This document shows, in pieces, positions 45,221 to 54,277 of a stretch of DNA of 64,000 nt. The notes beneath the pieces were generated by a model. It had not been told where the DNA came from and did not search any database. It saw only the letters and a list, made by a program, of their open reading frames with translations. The stretch comes from Parastagonospora avenae f. sp. tritici 18332-5 (lineage: Eukaryota > Ascomycota > Dothideomycetes > Pleosporales > Phaeosphaeriaceae), in assembly GCA_022559985.1 (NCBI GenBank), contig JAFJTR010000063.1, positions 124,001 to 188,000 of the forward strand, in the 5' to 3' direction. Numbering within the stretch: the stretch's first letter is position 1; each line of letters opens with the position of its first letter. Made by a program: the position numbers and the translations under genes.

Positions 45221-47266
45221 CTACTTGTGCATCGTGATGTACTTTTCCTTCACGCGCTCGACCATCTTCCTCACTTCAGTCGAGTCGAGCTTCTCCTTCC
45301 TGTCTAGCGTGTACAGTCCATTCACCTCTTGCTCAATGTCTGTTAGCTGCGTATAAACGAAGCCACAAATGTGTCCACCATCAACAATGCCCATCATCAT
45401 CCTCTCGATCCTCTTTAGCAAGTCTTTCGGATCCGTCGCCGTCGTATACCCCCAGTCTCGCTGTCCACCCGCTTCCACCGCCGAGCGCGCAATGTTGATG
45501 CCCCCAAACTCCGTGCAAATGACCGGCGCCCCGCTTGCATGCGAAGAGCCCGTGTCCTCACCAATGGCAGCCAAGAACAGCGGTCGGCCACCATGCGCTC
45601 CCAAAATCCCATCCATAGTCTTACACGTCTTCGTCAACGCATCCGCATCGGCATAATCATGGAACGTCGTCAAATCCGTCTTCACATGTTCCCAACCACA
45701 ATTGTCATTCACCGGCCTCGTCGGATCCATCGTCTTAGTCGCGTAATACAAGCTGCGGATATGATTGCGCTGCCGCACATCTCCTTGCAAATCCGTGTAC
45801 GCCCAGCTCTCGTTCACCGGCGTCCACGCAATCACACTCGGATGATTGATATCGCGCGTAACCGCCTCACGCCACTCTTGATCGAAGCGCTCAACGTACT
45901 CCGCGCTAAAGGCATATGCATTTGCCATCTCGCCCCAGACGAGGAAGCCGAGCCGATCGGCCCAGTAGAGGAAGCGCGGGTCTTCGACTTTTTGGTGCTT
46001 GCGGCAGCCGTTGAAGCCCATTTTCTTGCTGAGTTCGATGTCGAGTTTAAGTGCGGAGGTGGAGGGGGGCGTCATGAATGTGTCGGGCCAATAGCCTTGG
46101 TCGAGGAAGAGGGCTTGGAAGTAGGGCTGGTTGTTGAGGCGGAATTTGCCGTCGGCGGTGGACCAGGAGAGGGAGCGCATGCCGGTCATTGTGTGGATTG
46201 TATCGATGAGGGTGGAGGAGGAGTCGTAGAGGCGGATGGCGATGTCGTAGAGCGTGGGATACTCGGGAGACCATAGTGCTACGCCGTTGTGCCAGCACTT
46301 ATCGCTGGCAAGATACGCGATGGATTTCTTGGCTTCGTCTTGTTGGGCTTCGGAGAGCTTCATGTTTGTCTCGATGGAGACTGTATCGGAGTCGTGCGGT
46401 AGTTCTGTTCTCTCTGTTTTGCCCACTGTGACACCTCCCAGAATGGCTTCGAGCTCAATGCCGAATGCATGGCCAGCTGGACGACCCAGTATCTTGATTT
46501 CCCCTGTAAGTTTGCCGCTCTCGATATCGTTGCTCCTCAAGACTGTTCCCGTGCTTGCATCTCCAATTCTGACGGTGGGCACACTTTCCATCCACACAGT
46601 CTGCCAAATACCACCGCTCGGCGTGTAAAAGATGCTTTCTGGCTGTGCCTTCCAATATTGCTTTCCTCTTGGCTGGTTCAGATCGTGCGCAGAGTCAAAA
46701 ACTCGCAGCGTGAGTGTCTGGGTCTTTCCAGACGCAAAAGCATCGGTGATATCGACGTCGAATGGTACATGGCCGCCGCGATGTCCGCCGAAGAACTGTC
46801 CGCCGACCCAAACTTTGGCCTCGTAATCGACAGCTCCGAATCTGATGACAGAGCGGTGCCCAGCGAGCTTCTCTTCTTCGGATCTCATGTCTTCGACCTG
46901 TCTTTCGTACCACAAAACCTCGTGTACCCCTAACTCATTAATGCCAGACGCCGGACATTGGAACACATAGGGTACCTGAATGTCACGCTTCTTGTTTACA
47001 ACTGCTTCGTGACCCTTGAAGATGTTGTCTTTCAATAGTTCTTGGGTTCCCGCAGCGATCTTGGCGACAATGTCTGGTGCTGCGGACTTATCCGAACTGT
47101 TTGTGTTGGTGGGGTTCACCGTGACTTCTTGCGGGACACCATTGAAGTACCATGACTGCGACAAACCGACGTCGTTATCATCGAAGAGAAAGGACCATGG
47201 GCCGTCAAGAGAACGCCACTGTACGCTCTCGCGAACGAAGTCAGGACGTGGGTAGTCGTCGGCCAT
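45221..47266 (-). CDS. glycoside hydrolase family 2 enzyme, intracellular
   Basis: Intronless, 681 aa. The order is GH2: N-terminal sugar-binding domain (MADDYPRPDFVRESVQWRSL, GGHRGGHVPFDVDITDA), immunoglobulin-like middle domain, then the TIM barrel. The acid/base glutamate is in WTPVNESW and the nucleophile in ICTEFGG. The barrel entry SKKMGFNGCRKHQKVEDPRFLYWAD is typical. GH2 covers beta-galactosidase, beta-glucuronidase, beta-mannosidase and others. The short length and lack of the C-terminal LacZ domains leave the specificity open. No signal peptide is present, so it would act on imported oligosaccharides in the cytosol. The start at 47266 is the first ATG and gives the family N-terminus. 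Confidence 0.92.
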   Translation of the reverse strand: MADDYPRPDFVRESVQWRSLDGPWSFLFDDNDVGLSQSWYFNGVPQEVTVNPTNTNSSDKSAAPDIVAKIAAGTQELLKDNIFKGHEAVVNKKRDIQVPYVFQCPASGINELGVHEVLWYERQVEDMRSEEEKLAGHRSVIRFGAVDYEAKVWVGGQFFGGHRGGHVPFDVDITDAFASGKTQTLTLRVFDSAHDLNQPRGKQYWKAQPESIFYTPSGGIWQTVWMESVPTVRIGDASTGTVLRSNDIESGKLTGEIKILGRPAGHAFGIELEAILGGVTVGKTERTELPHDSDTVSIETNMKLSEAQQDEAKKSIAYLASDKCWHNGVALWSPEYPTLYDIAIRLYDSSSTLIDTIHTMTGMRSLSWSTADGKFRLNNQPYFQALFLDQGYWPDTFMTPPSTSALKLDIELSKKMGFNGCRKHQKVEDPRFLYWADRLGFLVWGEMANAYAFSAEYVERFDQEWREAVTRDINHPSVIAWTPVNESWAYTDLQGDVRQRNHIRSLYYATKTMDPTRPVNDNCGWEHVKTDLTTFHDYADADALTKTCKTMDGILGAHGGRPLFLAAIGEDTGSSHASGAPVICTEFGGINIARSAVEAGGQRDWGYTTATDPKDLLKRIERMMMGIVDGGHICGFVYTQLTDIEQEVNGLYTLDRKEKLDSTEVRKMVERVKEKYITMHK

Positions 47267-49735
47267 TGTTCAGAGTGGCTAGGGCGTGGACAAAGTGTGC
47301 AGTTCTACAAGACTCGATGGAAGGTGTCGTGGAAGTTTGAATGCTGATCTTCATCAGGCACACACGGCACTTGTGATGTAAGTTGAGGTGGGGAGGTGGA
47401 GTAGTAGACTGGGTCCTTTTGGAATTAGGCCGAGACGAGCCTAGCGTCATCTTGCTGATGCTGTGTACGCGTACTGACCAACATCACAACCACGACTTCT
47501 AACATATGGATTGCAATCATGGATTTGACTCTACTGTGCTATTATATCCAAATCTACTGTGATTTGCCGATGTTCCGCATGAGCAAGACCTAGCCTTAGA
47601 CAGCTCAACATCGGCGTCCAAAGTTCATCGCGGTGACTACCTTCCAAGGTTCACAATAGTTCCTCCTTGTTGAAATGCGCGGATGCAATGAGAGAATTGA
47701 TATATTACACGTAATACAGCTAGTGTCGTCGATATATGTCTGAGAGAGCACATTGATATGCCCAACCTTTATTCAGGTACGATGCATACTTCCAAGACTG
47801 CTGTTTCCTGCACGCGCTGCTCCTTCTTTCAGCTGAAAAGCTGGCATTACCTACCGAGGTCGAACAAAGTGAGATCCTCCACGGACTTTCTTAAATTGCT
47901 ACCGCATTTTCGCTAGTATTACGTATATTAAACATTTGGCAATCCTCTCATCAAAGAGCTTACGACGGGTTAGCTCGTGGAGAAACTTCCAATTGCTATC
48001 ACAAGACCTGTAGCATTAAGCTCGGTGATTCGATTCTGTGTAAATCTGGAGTCGGGACAAAAAAAGACGATCACAAAGTCGAACAACACTTGCTCAGACG
48101 GTTCACTTGGAGACACTTCCAGCCGAACCCGGAGTTGTTCTTTTGCCCTTTTTGCAGTACTTCTTGTGACTTGATATTTCTGTAGTGTCAGCAGACAGAA
48201 CAACTAACAGCCTTGAAAACACATGTGGTAACTCTCCTTCTCTTATCGCGTGCATTGGCGATGACTAGGGCAAAGTCTTTCACTTCCGATCTGATATCGA
48301 CGTTGAATGTGCATAAGAGCGAGCTTCTCATTAAGAAGAGATGATAACCCTCAAAGCCCAGCTCGCTGCGCAGGAGACTACGACAATAGTTGCTAAATTG
48401 AAGGCAGTTAGGCAGAGGCATAAGATCAAAATTTATCAAGGAAGAGAAGAGCGATTTGGAGGACAGATGTTCAGATCATAACAAAATGTCTCAGAAGGTA
48501 CTTCAGAAGTATAACAGGTTGAGAGACAACTACTGCAGGGCAGAGCTAAGACAATGTGTAGCTTCAAGTGGGAGAAGAGTAACAATTCATAGGCCTAGCT
48601 GTTTTGTTCCAAAAGCCTGAAAGCTCGAAAATGATAAGGACATTCAAGCGCCCATATTGGAACCTGAGGAGCGTTGTCATGCGTATGCTAGTCTGTTCCC
48701 AGAAAGTTGGACAAGAGGATCAAACATAGGATGAACAGCATTGATAGAGTTATACCATGTGATATATGTTGTAAAGTTGCAAAGGAAAATGCACTTTGTA
48801 GCGTGCGATGGTGGCAGTGCGATGAAAAGGACCTATAGTGAATGTTGTAGTTCAACTGACTACTCAAGGTCACTGCTGCAAAACTCTCACAACCACATGC
48901 ATTTCACGCACTCATACTCTCTATGAAGTCCACGATGTCGCCCACTACTGATATTGATTGCATTTTAATGGAAATGAAAATTCGCAGGAAGGGCCGATGC
49001 CAGCGTTTTAGTGGCATCTAGCGCGGAGCCTTCTCAAGCTTTCTCGGACCCCTTCGGTGTCCTTGGCATTTCCGATCTCCTTCGACATCTCGCAACCTGA
49101 TCTACTCTCAGTGTTTTGCATGGCTTGACCCTGCCTTGATAGCCTTATACCATGCTACTATCGTGGCTTATGCGCAAGTTCCGCAGCCTAACCGCATCGA
49201 TCACGGGAGTGTCGTCAGCCTTGCGAGACCACTCTACGCTCCGTTGATCACTTCCAGTCTAACACTCCAACTCGTTAGAGTTGCGAGTTGACGGCTTGAC
49301 CGGACATTCACCATCCCCATCACAATGTTGCTGCTGGCCGGGATCTCCCACACAATGAGCCACAGACTAACCGGTAAACGGTGGAAAACGGAACATCCCC
49401 ACGAAACATCGAGCGTAGACTACTGGCATTAGCCGACCCGCCTCTGATTCAGGTCTTGATGCGAACGGTACCTGAGAATTTCCATGGTACGCACCACCAT
49501 GCTCCTGATTAGGGAGATTGTACACGAGGCCTTTGGGGCTAAACATAGGTTAAAAAATCCATCAAGGGTCATGATCATCATGGCAATACGACCGGAATAA
49601 GCCCTGTATATTTTATGTCTGTCATTCTCAGAGTGTATATAAGCGGAAGCATTTGCAGATGCTGTCAGCGGCCATCAGCTCTTTACTTAGAACATTCTCC
49701 GTATCCACTACACCTTTCAATCGTTCACTTCCAAT
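47267..49735. other. accessory-looking intergenic region with a decayed ORF
   Basis: About 2.5 kb with no intact gene. It looks AT-richer than neighbouring coding blocks and its open frames are short on both strands. One short segment at 48335-48481 resembles a nearby coiled-coil ORF (listed separately). The last 120 bp form the promoter and leader of the amine oxidase. Confidence 0.5.
48335..48481 (+). pseudogene. decayed relative of the coiled-coil ORF at 51433-51837
   Basis: Translation from 48335 gives EEMITLKAQLAAQETTTIVA. It aligns without gaps to EELQTLRTKLAAQKTETEAA of the minus-strand ORF, 12 of 21 residues identical when the following AK is included, and the DNA shares runs such as CAGCTCGCTGC against AAGCTCGCTGC. 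A stop (TAA) directly precedes the segment and another closes the frame at 48481. A weaker match (DNYCRAEL against QNYKAEV) lies in another frame near 48527. I read it as a remnant of a duplicated gene. Low-complexity coiled-coil bias could inflate the match. Confidence 0.45.
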
Positions 49736-51208
49736 ATGGCTCGCATCACCGGCTTCCTTGCCATTCGAACCGCCATCACTATCCTACTCGCCTCTTCCCC
49801 TATTGTTTCAGCAGCAGCCGTCCCAGAGTCTGTTGATGTCGTTGTCGTAGGCGCTGGTCTTGCCGGCCTTACCGCGGCACGAGATCTCCTGGCTGCAGGC
49901 AAGACAGTGAGGATTCTCGAAGCTCGCGATCGAGTCGGCGGCAAAGTCTATAACGCACAGTTAAAGATTGGTGGCGTCACTGAAGTTGGTGCAGAGTTCG
50001 TTGGTCCTACCCAGGATCATGTTCTGAAGATGATCTCGGACTTAGGTCTACAGACGTTTAAGACTTACAATGAGGGCAATTCCGTCTTGTGGCGCAATGG
50101 CACTCGACTTGTATACACACCAGACCCAGCTCTTGGCGGCTCACCGCCTGTTGCGCAAGAGGCACTAATCCAGATCGCGGGTGTACAGCAAAAGCTCAAC
50201 GAATGGACTGCCAAAATCGATGTCAATGCTCCATGGCAGGATTCCAATGCTGCCACATGGGACAAGATGTCCTTCCAGGACTTTCTCAACGCAAACGCAC
50301 CTCATCCAGATGCACAACTGGTCCTAACTTCCGCATGCAAAGGCATTTTCTCTGCCGAACCTCGCGACATCTCCTTACTTTACCTCATCGCCTACGTTGC
50401 ATCTGGCGGTAATGAGACCACAAGGGGAACCCTCGCATCAGTCATCGCTGTCCAAAATGGTGCTCAAGAATCTCGTGTCGTGGGTGGCACAGGACTGATT
50501 CCAGAGCGTCTCGCTGAAAAGGTCGGCAGCAAGCATATCACACTCAACGCCGCAGTCTCCAGCATCAAGAAGACACCCACAGGCTATGTTGTCGAATCCT
50601 GCGCGGGTGATGTGCAGGCCAAGAAAATTGTTGTCGCCATGCCTCCGCCACTGCTCAAGCGCATCGCCTTCTCTCCCGCTCTTCCTCAAGCTCGACAGAA
50701 TCTGATCGATGGTCTCAAACTTCCTGCCATTGGCAAGGGCATAGCAATCTACAAGACTCCTTTCTGGCGCACAACCGAACATCTCGACGGGCAAGTCGTC
50801 TCAGACCGCGGCTCTGTCAAGGTCACATTCGACAGCTCAGAATCTGATGGAAAATTTGGTGCCATCCTGGGCTTCATTCTTGGCGATGAGATGCGTGCGC
50901 TCGACAAGCTGCCTGCCGAGCAAGCGCAGAAAATAATCACTTCGGACTACATCAGATATTTCGGCTCACAAGCGGCGGACACGACCGAGTTTGTGCTCCA
51001 GCGCTGGGACTTGGAGGAGTTTAGCAAGGGTGGTCCGGTTGCGATTGCGCCGCCAGGTGATGTGTTGAGCAAGAATGGACATGCGCTTCGCGAGTCGGTT
51101 GACGGTATTCATTTTGCAGGAACCGAGACGAGTGCTTACTGGACCGGATATATGGATGGTGCTATTCGCAGCGGAGAGCGTGTCGCAAAGGAGATCTTGG
51201 GACATTGA
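49736..51208 (+). CDS. secreted FAD-dependent amine oxidase
   Basis: Intronless, 490 aa, flavin amine oxidase family (monoamine, polyamine and L-amino-acid oxidases). A signal peptide is visible: hydrophobic core about residues 9-24 (AIRTAITILLASSPIVSAAA). The dinucleotide-binding motif is VVVVGAGLAGLTAARDL, followed by the GG-type motif RDRVGGKVYNAQL and VGAEFVGPTQDHV. The C-terminal flavin-binding end IHFAGTETSAYWTGYMDGAI is intact. The conserved FAD-attachment cysteine of mitochondrial MAO is absent (Thr-Glu-Thr-Ser-Ala-Tyr here). A secreted enzyme would release an aldehyde, ammonia and hydrogen peroxide from extracellular amines. The exact substrate cannot be told. It lies in a region with few conserved genes. 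Confidence 0.9.
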   Translation: MARITGFLAIRTAITILLASSPIVSAAAVPESVDVVVVGAGLAGLTAARDLLAAGKTVRILEARDRVGGKVYNAQLKIGGVTEVGAEFVGPTQDHVLKMISDLGLQTFKTYNEGNSVLWRNGTRLVYTPDPALGGSPPVAQEALIQIAGVQQKLNEWTAKIDVNAPWQDSNAATWDKMSFQDFLNANAPHPDAQLVLTSACKGIFSAEPRDISLLYLIAYVASGGNETTRGTLASVIAVQNGAQESRVVGGTGLIPERLAEKVGSKHITLNAAVSSIKKTPTGYVVESCAGDVQAKKIVVAMPPPLLKRIAFSPALPQARQNLIDGLKLPAIGKGIAIYKTPFWRTTEHLDGQVVSDRGSVKVTFDSSESDGKFGAILGFILGDEMRALDKLPAEQAQKIITSDYIRYFGSQAADTTEFVLQRWDLEEFSKGGPVAIAPPGDVLSKNGHALRESVDGIHFAGTETSAYWTGYMDGAIRSGERVAKEILGH

Positions 51209-51432
51209 GAAGTTTGAAGTTGACTATGCTGGGGTAGTACTCGAGATGTCATTTCGATTCGTAGACTGTATGAGTGTTATGCAGCATGAAAAGAAGAAGC
51301 AATATTAACCATATCTTTGCCACGAGCAAGGTCAGATGCCTGGGTAGTGTCAATTTCTTCTCATGGTGCACTCGTGAGGCCATTACAAAGCCTGGTTGAC
51401 CTCAGTGGACAGAATGTGCTGCATGGTAACTA

Positions 51433-51837
51433 TCATACATCCTCGTGCTTCAAATCAACCCCGCCGCTCGATGTTCCATAGACCGCTTCCTTGAATAACT
51501 TCCTAGCCTTCTGGTTCATTCCTGATGTAACATGTTTGTACAATTGCATATAGTCGCTCTTAGAATGTGCCACCTCCGCCTTATAATTCTGCTGCATGCC
51601 CTCCAACTTTTTCGCGGCTTTGCGCTGATATTCGTATTTTGACTTGTACTCCTTGCGTCGTCTCACCTCGGCTTCCGCAGCTTGTCTTTTAGATCTCTGA
51701 ATCTTTAGCCTAGCTTTAGCAGCTTCCGTCTCAGTCTTCTGAGCAGCGAGCTTTGTTCGAAGAGTCTGGAGCTCTTCGGCAGCTTCGGCGCGAATAGTGG
51801 CCTCGTAGGTAGTGAGATGGCTCTCTCGTTGACACAT
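51433..51837 (-). CDS. small coiled-coil protein of unknown function
   Basis: About 134 aa from the ATG at 51837; the frame stays open a little further upstream only via non-ATG codons. Almost the whole protein is predicted coiled coil, with heptad-like Ala/Leu/Lys/Glu runs (AAEELQTLRTKLAAQKTETE, RQAAEAEVRRRKEYKSKYEY). A short C-terminal tail is GTSSGGVDLKHEDV. It is lysine- and glutamate-rich, has no known domain and resembles no family I know. It could be the last exon of a larger minus-strand gene. A decayed relative lies 3 kb away at 48335-48481, so it probably belongs to a duplicated accessory family. Confidence 0.45.
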   Translation of the reverse strand: MCQRESHLTTYEATIRAEAAEELQTLRTKLAAQKTETEAAKARLKIQRSKRQAAEAEVRRRKEYKSKYEYQRKAAKKLEGMQQNYKAEVAHSKSDYMQLYKHVTSGMNQKARKLFKEAVYGTSSGGVDLKHEDV

Positions 51838-52160
51838 TAGCAAGCAGTACTATTGGAGATCATGCCACTGAGCAGAGTTGAGGATGCGCCTTACGATAAT
51901 GGAGATACGATTCATAGATGCTAGTGTCGGATCACAAGTATCGTCAATACCTCAGCTACGCGATCAGGCGCACTGATCTCGGTCACGCGGTCAGACGCGC
52001 TGATCGCGGCGTCCAAGCAGCGCTCAGACCAGAACCCCTGAGCCTATCTCTTCTATAGTTTTCCTCCTCCGTAACATGAATCAACAACAATCACCGAACA
52101 GAATGCATTCCTAGTTATCGTTATTTCCCTTCAGCACTAGTGCTAAGACCCTACCAACAG
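51838..52160. promoter_or_regulatory. spacer with tandem palindrome-bearing repeats
   Basis: 323 bp between two minus-strand ORFs. It is notable for two 27-bp tandem units at 51958-52011. The remaining sequence has no feature. Confidence 0.4.
51958..52011. repeat. two tandem 27-bp units, each with a GATCAG/CTGATC hairpin
   Basis: Units 51958-51984 and 51985-52011 agree at 21 of 27 positions. The first contains GATCAG-gcgca-CTGATC, a perfect 6-bp inverted repeat with a 5-nt loop; the second has GGTCAG-acgcg-CTGATC (one G:T pair if folded). Both start ACGCG. They lie about 120-175 bp upstream of the coiled-coil ORF. Confidence 0.75.
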
Positions 52161-52926
52161 CTAGAGATATTTATCGGTCAGCTGCCGCAAAGTGCGGAGT
52201 TCCATGTACTTACGCGAAGGATCCGACCTAGAAGTCTTTGCATTCTGATCGATGCTAAGACGCTGGTCCTTCATGGTATGAGGGGAGTCTCTCATATATC
52301 TGAAGTCTTTCCATTGGTTGCTTGTCGCAAGTGCAGGATGGGTCTGTTCGTGCGAATATGAATTCGACGCCTCCATGGTATGAAACCGATCGCGCAGTGG
52401 ACTCTCAGCCTTCACCTCAACTGTGTTGCTGTGGAAGTTTGCGCATGCAAACTTGAACAGGTTCAACATGTCAACGCCCTTGACATTATCGATTTTGTAC
52501 AGACGGCCGGTGAATAGGAACGCGAAGACGATGGCTGTCTCGATGACAGACTCCTTGACTGTAAGAGTGGGATCATAACCTTTGTGCTTCCAGTTCTCTC
52601 CTTCCATATCGAATAGCGAGTCGAAAGGGTAATCGTGGTAGATCTTGGGATGGTTGAGAGCTGGTATAGGCTTATACACCCGACCGGAATGACTAGAGTA
52701 GTAGGTCATGCCAGAAACCGTAACGTGCCCCCATGCGTTGAGATCACCGGGCTTGTGTAGAGGAAGCGCTCCAGGAAAAACAGTGTGGCTTCGCATGTCT
52801 GCCCAATTTGGTTGATGAAGGTGCGTTTCTCAAACCTGTATAGCTTCTCGTTGGCGAGATGGGAAGGCAGGTTTCCATGAGCGAACTTGAGGAAGTCTCT
52901 CAACTTGTACTGCTGTTGAGGCGCCA
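52161..52926 (-). pseudogene. unknown protein gene with an apparent one-base frameshift
   Basis: Two frames look like halves of one protein. Frame 1 starts at the ATG at 52926: MAPQQQYKLRDFLKFAHGNL, continuing to KRTFINQIGQTCEATLF. Frame 2 continues from about 52780 as PGALPLHKPGDLNAWGHVTV, SGMTYYSSHSGRVYK and on to LTDKYL at 52161. The switch falls on a run of five identical bases at 52776-52780 (T on the coding strand), so one missing base would explain it. No GT...AG intron fits. Assembled length would be about 255 aa. I do not recognise the family. A structured core, a hydrophobic helix (VIETAIVFAFLFTGRLYKI) and a disordered tail are visible. It may be a recent pseudogene or a base-calling error in an intact gene. 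Confidence 0.5.
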
Positions 52927-53352
52927 TGGCGGGCGAGAGACGAGGACTTAAGGCATCAAAGAGATAGTGTTGGGTAGAAGATAAGCATGACGCGAAAAGC
53001 TCGCGACTTAGCGCGTGGAGACTAGCGAGATGAAGCAGAAAGTGAGTGTGAGAGTGAAGGTTGTAACTGCCACGAGAGCAAAGCACTGCGTCAGTATCAA
53101 GACGCTTTAGAAGACAAACGCTCGAATTGGTGAAGCCAAACCCGCGAATGAAGAGCAGTATAAGCAGGACGACAAATAGTTGTGGAGGGCCGAAGCTCGG
53201 GAGGGATGGGAAGAAAGACAAACGGTCGTAACAGCGAAGCCAAGCTTTCAAGGTGCACGCAGCATGGCAAACGGTAGGCAGTAGTGGTGAGAAGTGGAAA
53301 TCGACACTTCACAATAAAATACATCATCTCCAGACAAACACCTTTCAACCCC
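52927..53352. other. intergenic region
   Basis: 426 bp that hold the 5' flank of the frameshifted gene and the 3' flank of the DUF3237 gene. The upstream part stays open in the frame of the former but has no protein-like signal. Confidence 0.4.
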
Positions 53353-54020
53353 CTAAGCCCCAACCCGACTAACCCTATACTCCACCACCGTCCCCTCCCC
53401 CTCCCCCACAACAAAACGTCCCGCCGCCACATACGTCCCATTTTGCAAATCCTTATACTTGTCACTCCCTGTCTCAAAGCTAAACGTCACAAAGCTGTCT
53501 CCAAACTCCGTAGTCTTGGCTTCTGGGGAGCCGGAAAGGATGGCTTTGACGCCCTCGGTAAGCTTCACGTTACCTTTGTAGTACATCGCTAGGATAGTAG
53601 AGTCGGAGGTCCTGGTTGTGGGTTAGTAGAGGGGAGGAAGGGGGAGGGGGGAGAAGAGATGAAGGGGGATGCAATGAAGGATGTGCTGTGTGTCAGTGAT
53701 AGAGGAATGGGAGACGCACTTGACTTGCGATCGCACGTCGAGGCGCATGTGTGAGCCTGATGCGTCGTTTTGGATGTAGTCGTATCCTACGCCGTGTCTG
53801 GGTGGGTGTTAACAACAACTCCTACAATAAACTTCTTACACTCCACGACGTACAATTCTCCATTGAACTTCGGCTCGAAACCATCTTCGCTCTTGACCGT
53901 ACCACTGACCATTGGTACAATCACGAGCTGGGAGCCAGCTTGCCCGCCGACAGCCATGGGCGCGTCGATGTTGACGCGGACTGTGAAGGCCGGCTGAAGG
54001 GTTGGGAAACCTGATGGCAT
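53353..54020 (-). CDS. DUF3237 (UPF0311) family protein
   Basis: Exons 54020-53854, 53797-53720 and 53611-53353 give about 167 aa. Splices are phase-consistent, with introns of 56 and 108 nt. The protein is a single small beta-barrel domain typical of the family: AFTVRVNIDAPMAVGG at the start, GELHGVGYDYIQNDASGSHM and RLDVRSQVKTSDSTILAMYY in the middle, TYVAAGRFVVGEG and a final aromatic VVEYRVSRV. Members occur widely in bacteria and ascomycetes without a firm biochemical role. No signal peptide is seen. Intron boundaries were chosen because they restore this family pattern; alternative donors near 53840 are possible. Confidence 0.8.
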
Positions 54021-54277
54021 GATGAAGAATTGGGGAATGGAATCGATGGTTTGATGAAGAGATTGAAGAGTGAACTCGGCTTATATATCTTGATCCGATA
54101 GTTGATATTTGAAGGGAGGTTCCGCATCCGCAATCCCAAACTTGAAGCTACAACCAATAACGAAGCTACCCCGCCTCGTACCCCACCTGCTCCTGCCTCC
54201 CGTTCCGATGACGACTGCGAAGATCTCAAAGACTGTCGTATTGTCGTATAGCTGACATAACATATCGTAAGCTGCTG

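Noticed and set aside
45539..46276. 245-aa plus-strand ORF inside the GH2 gene
   Set aside because: Antisense shadow of a strongly supported GH2 coding sequence.
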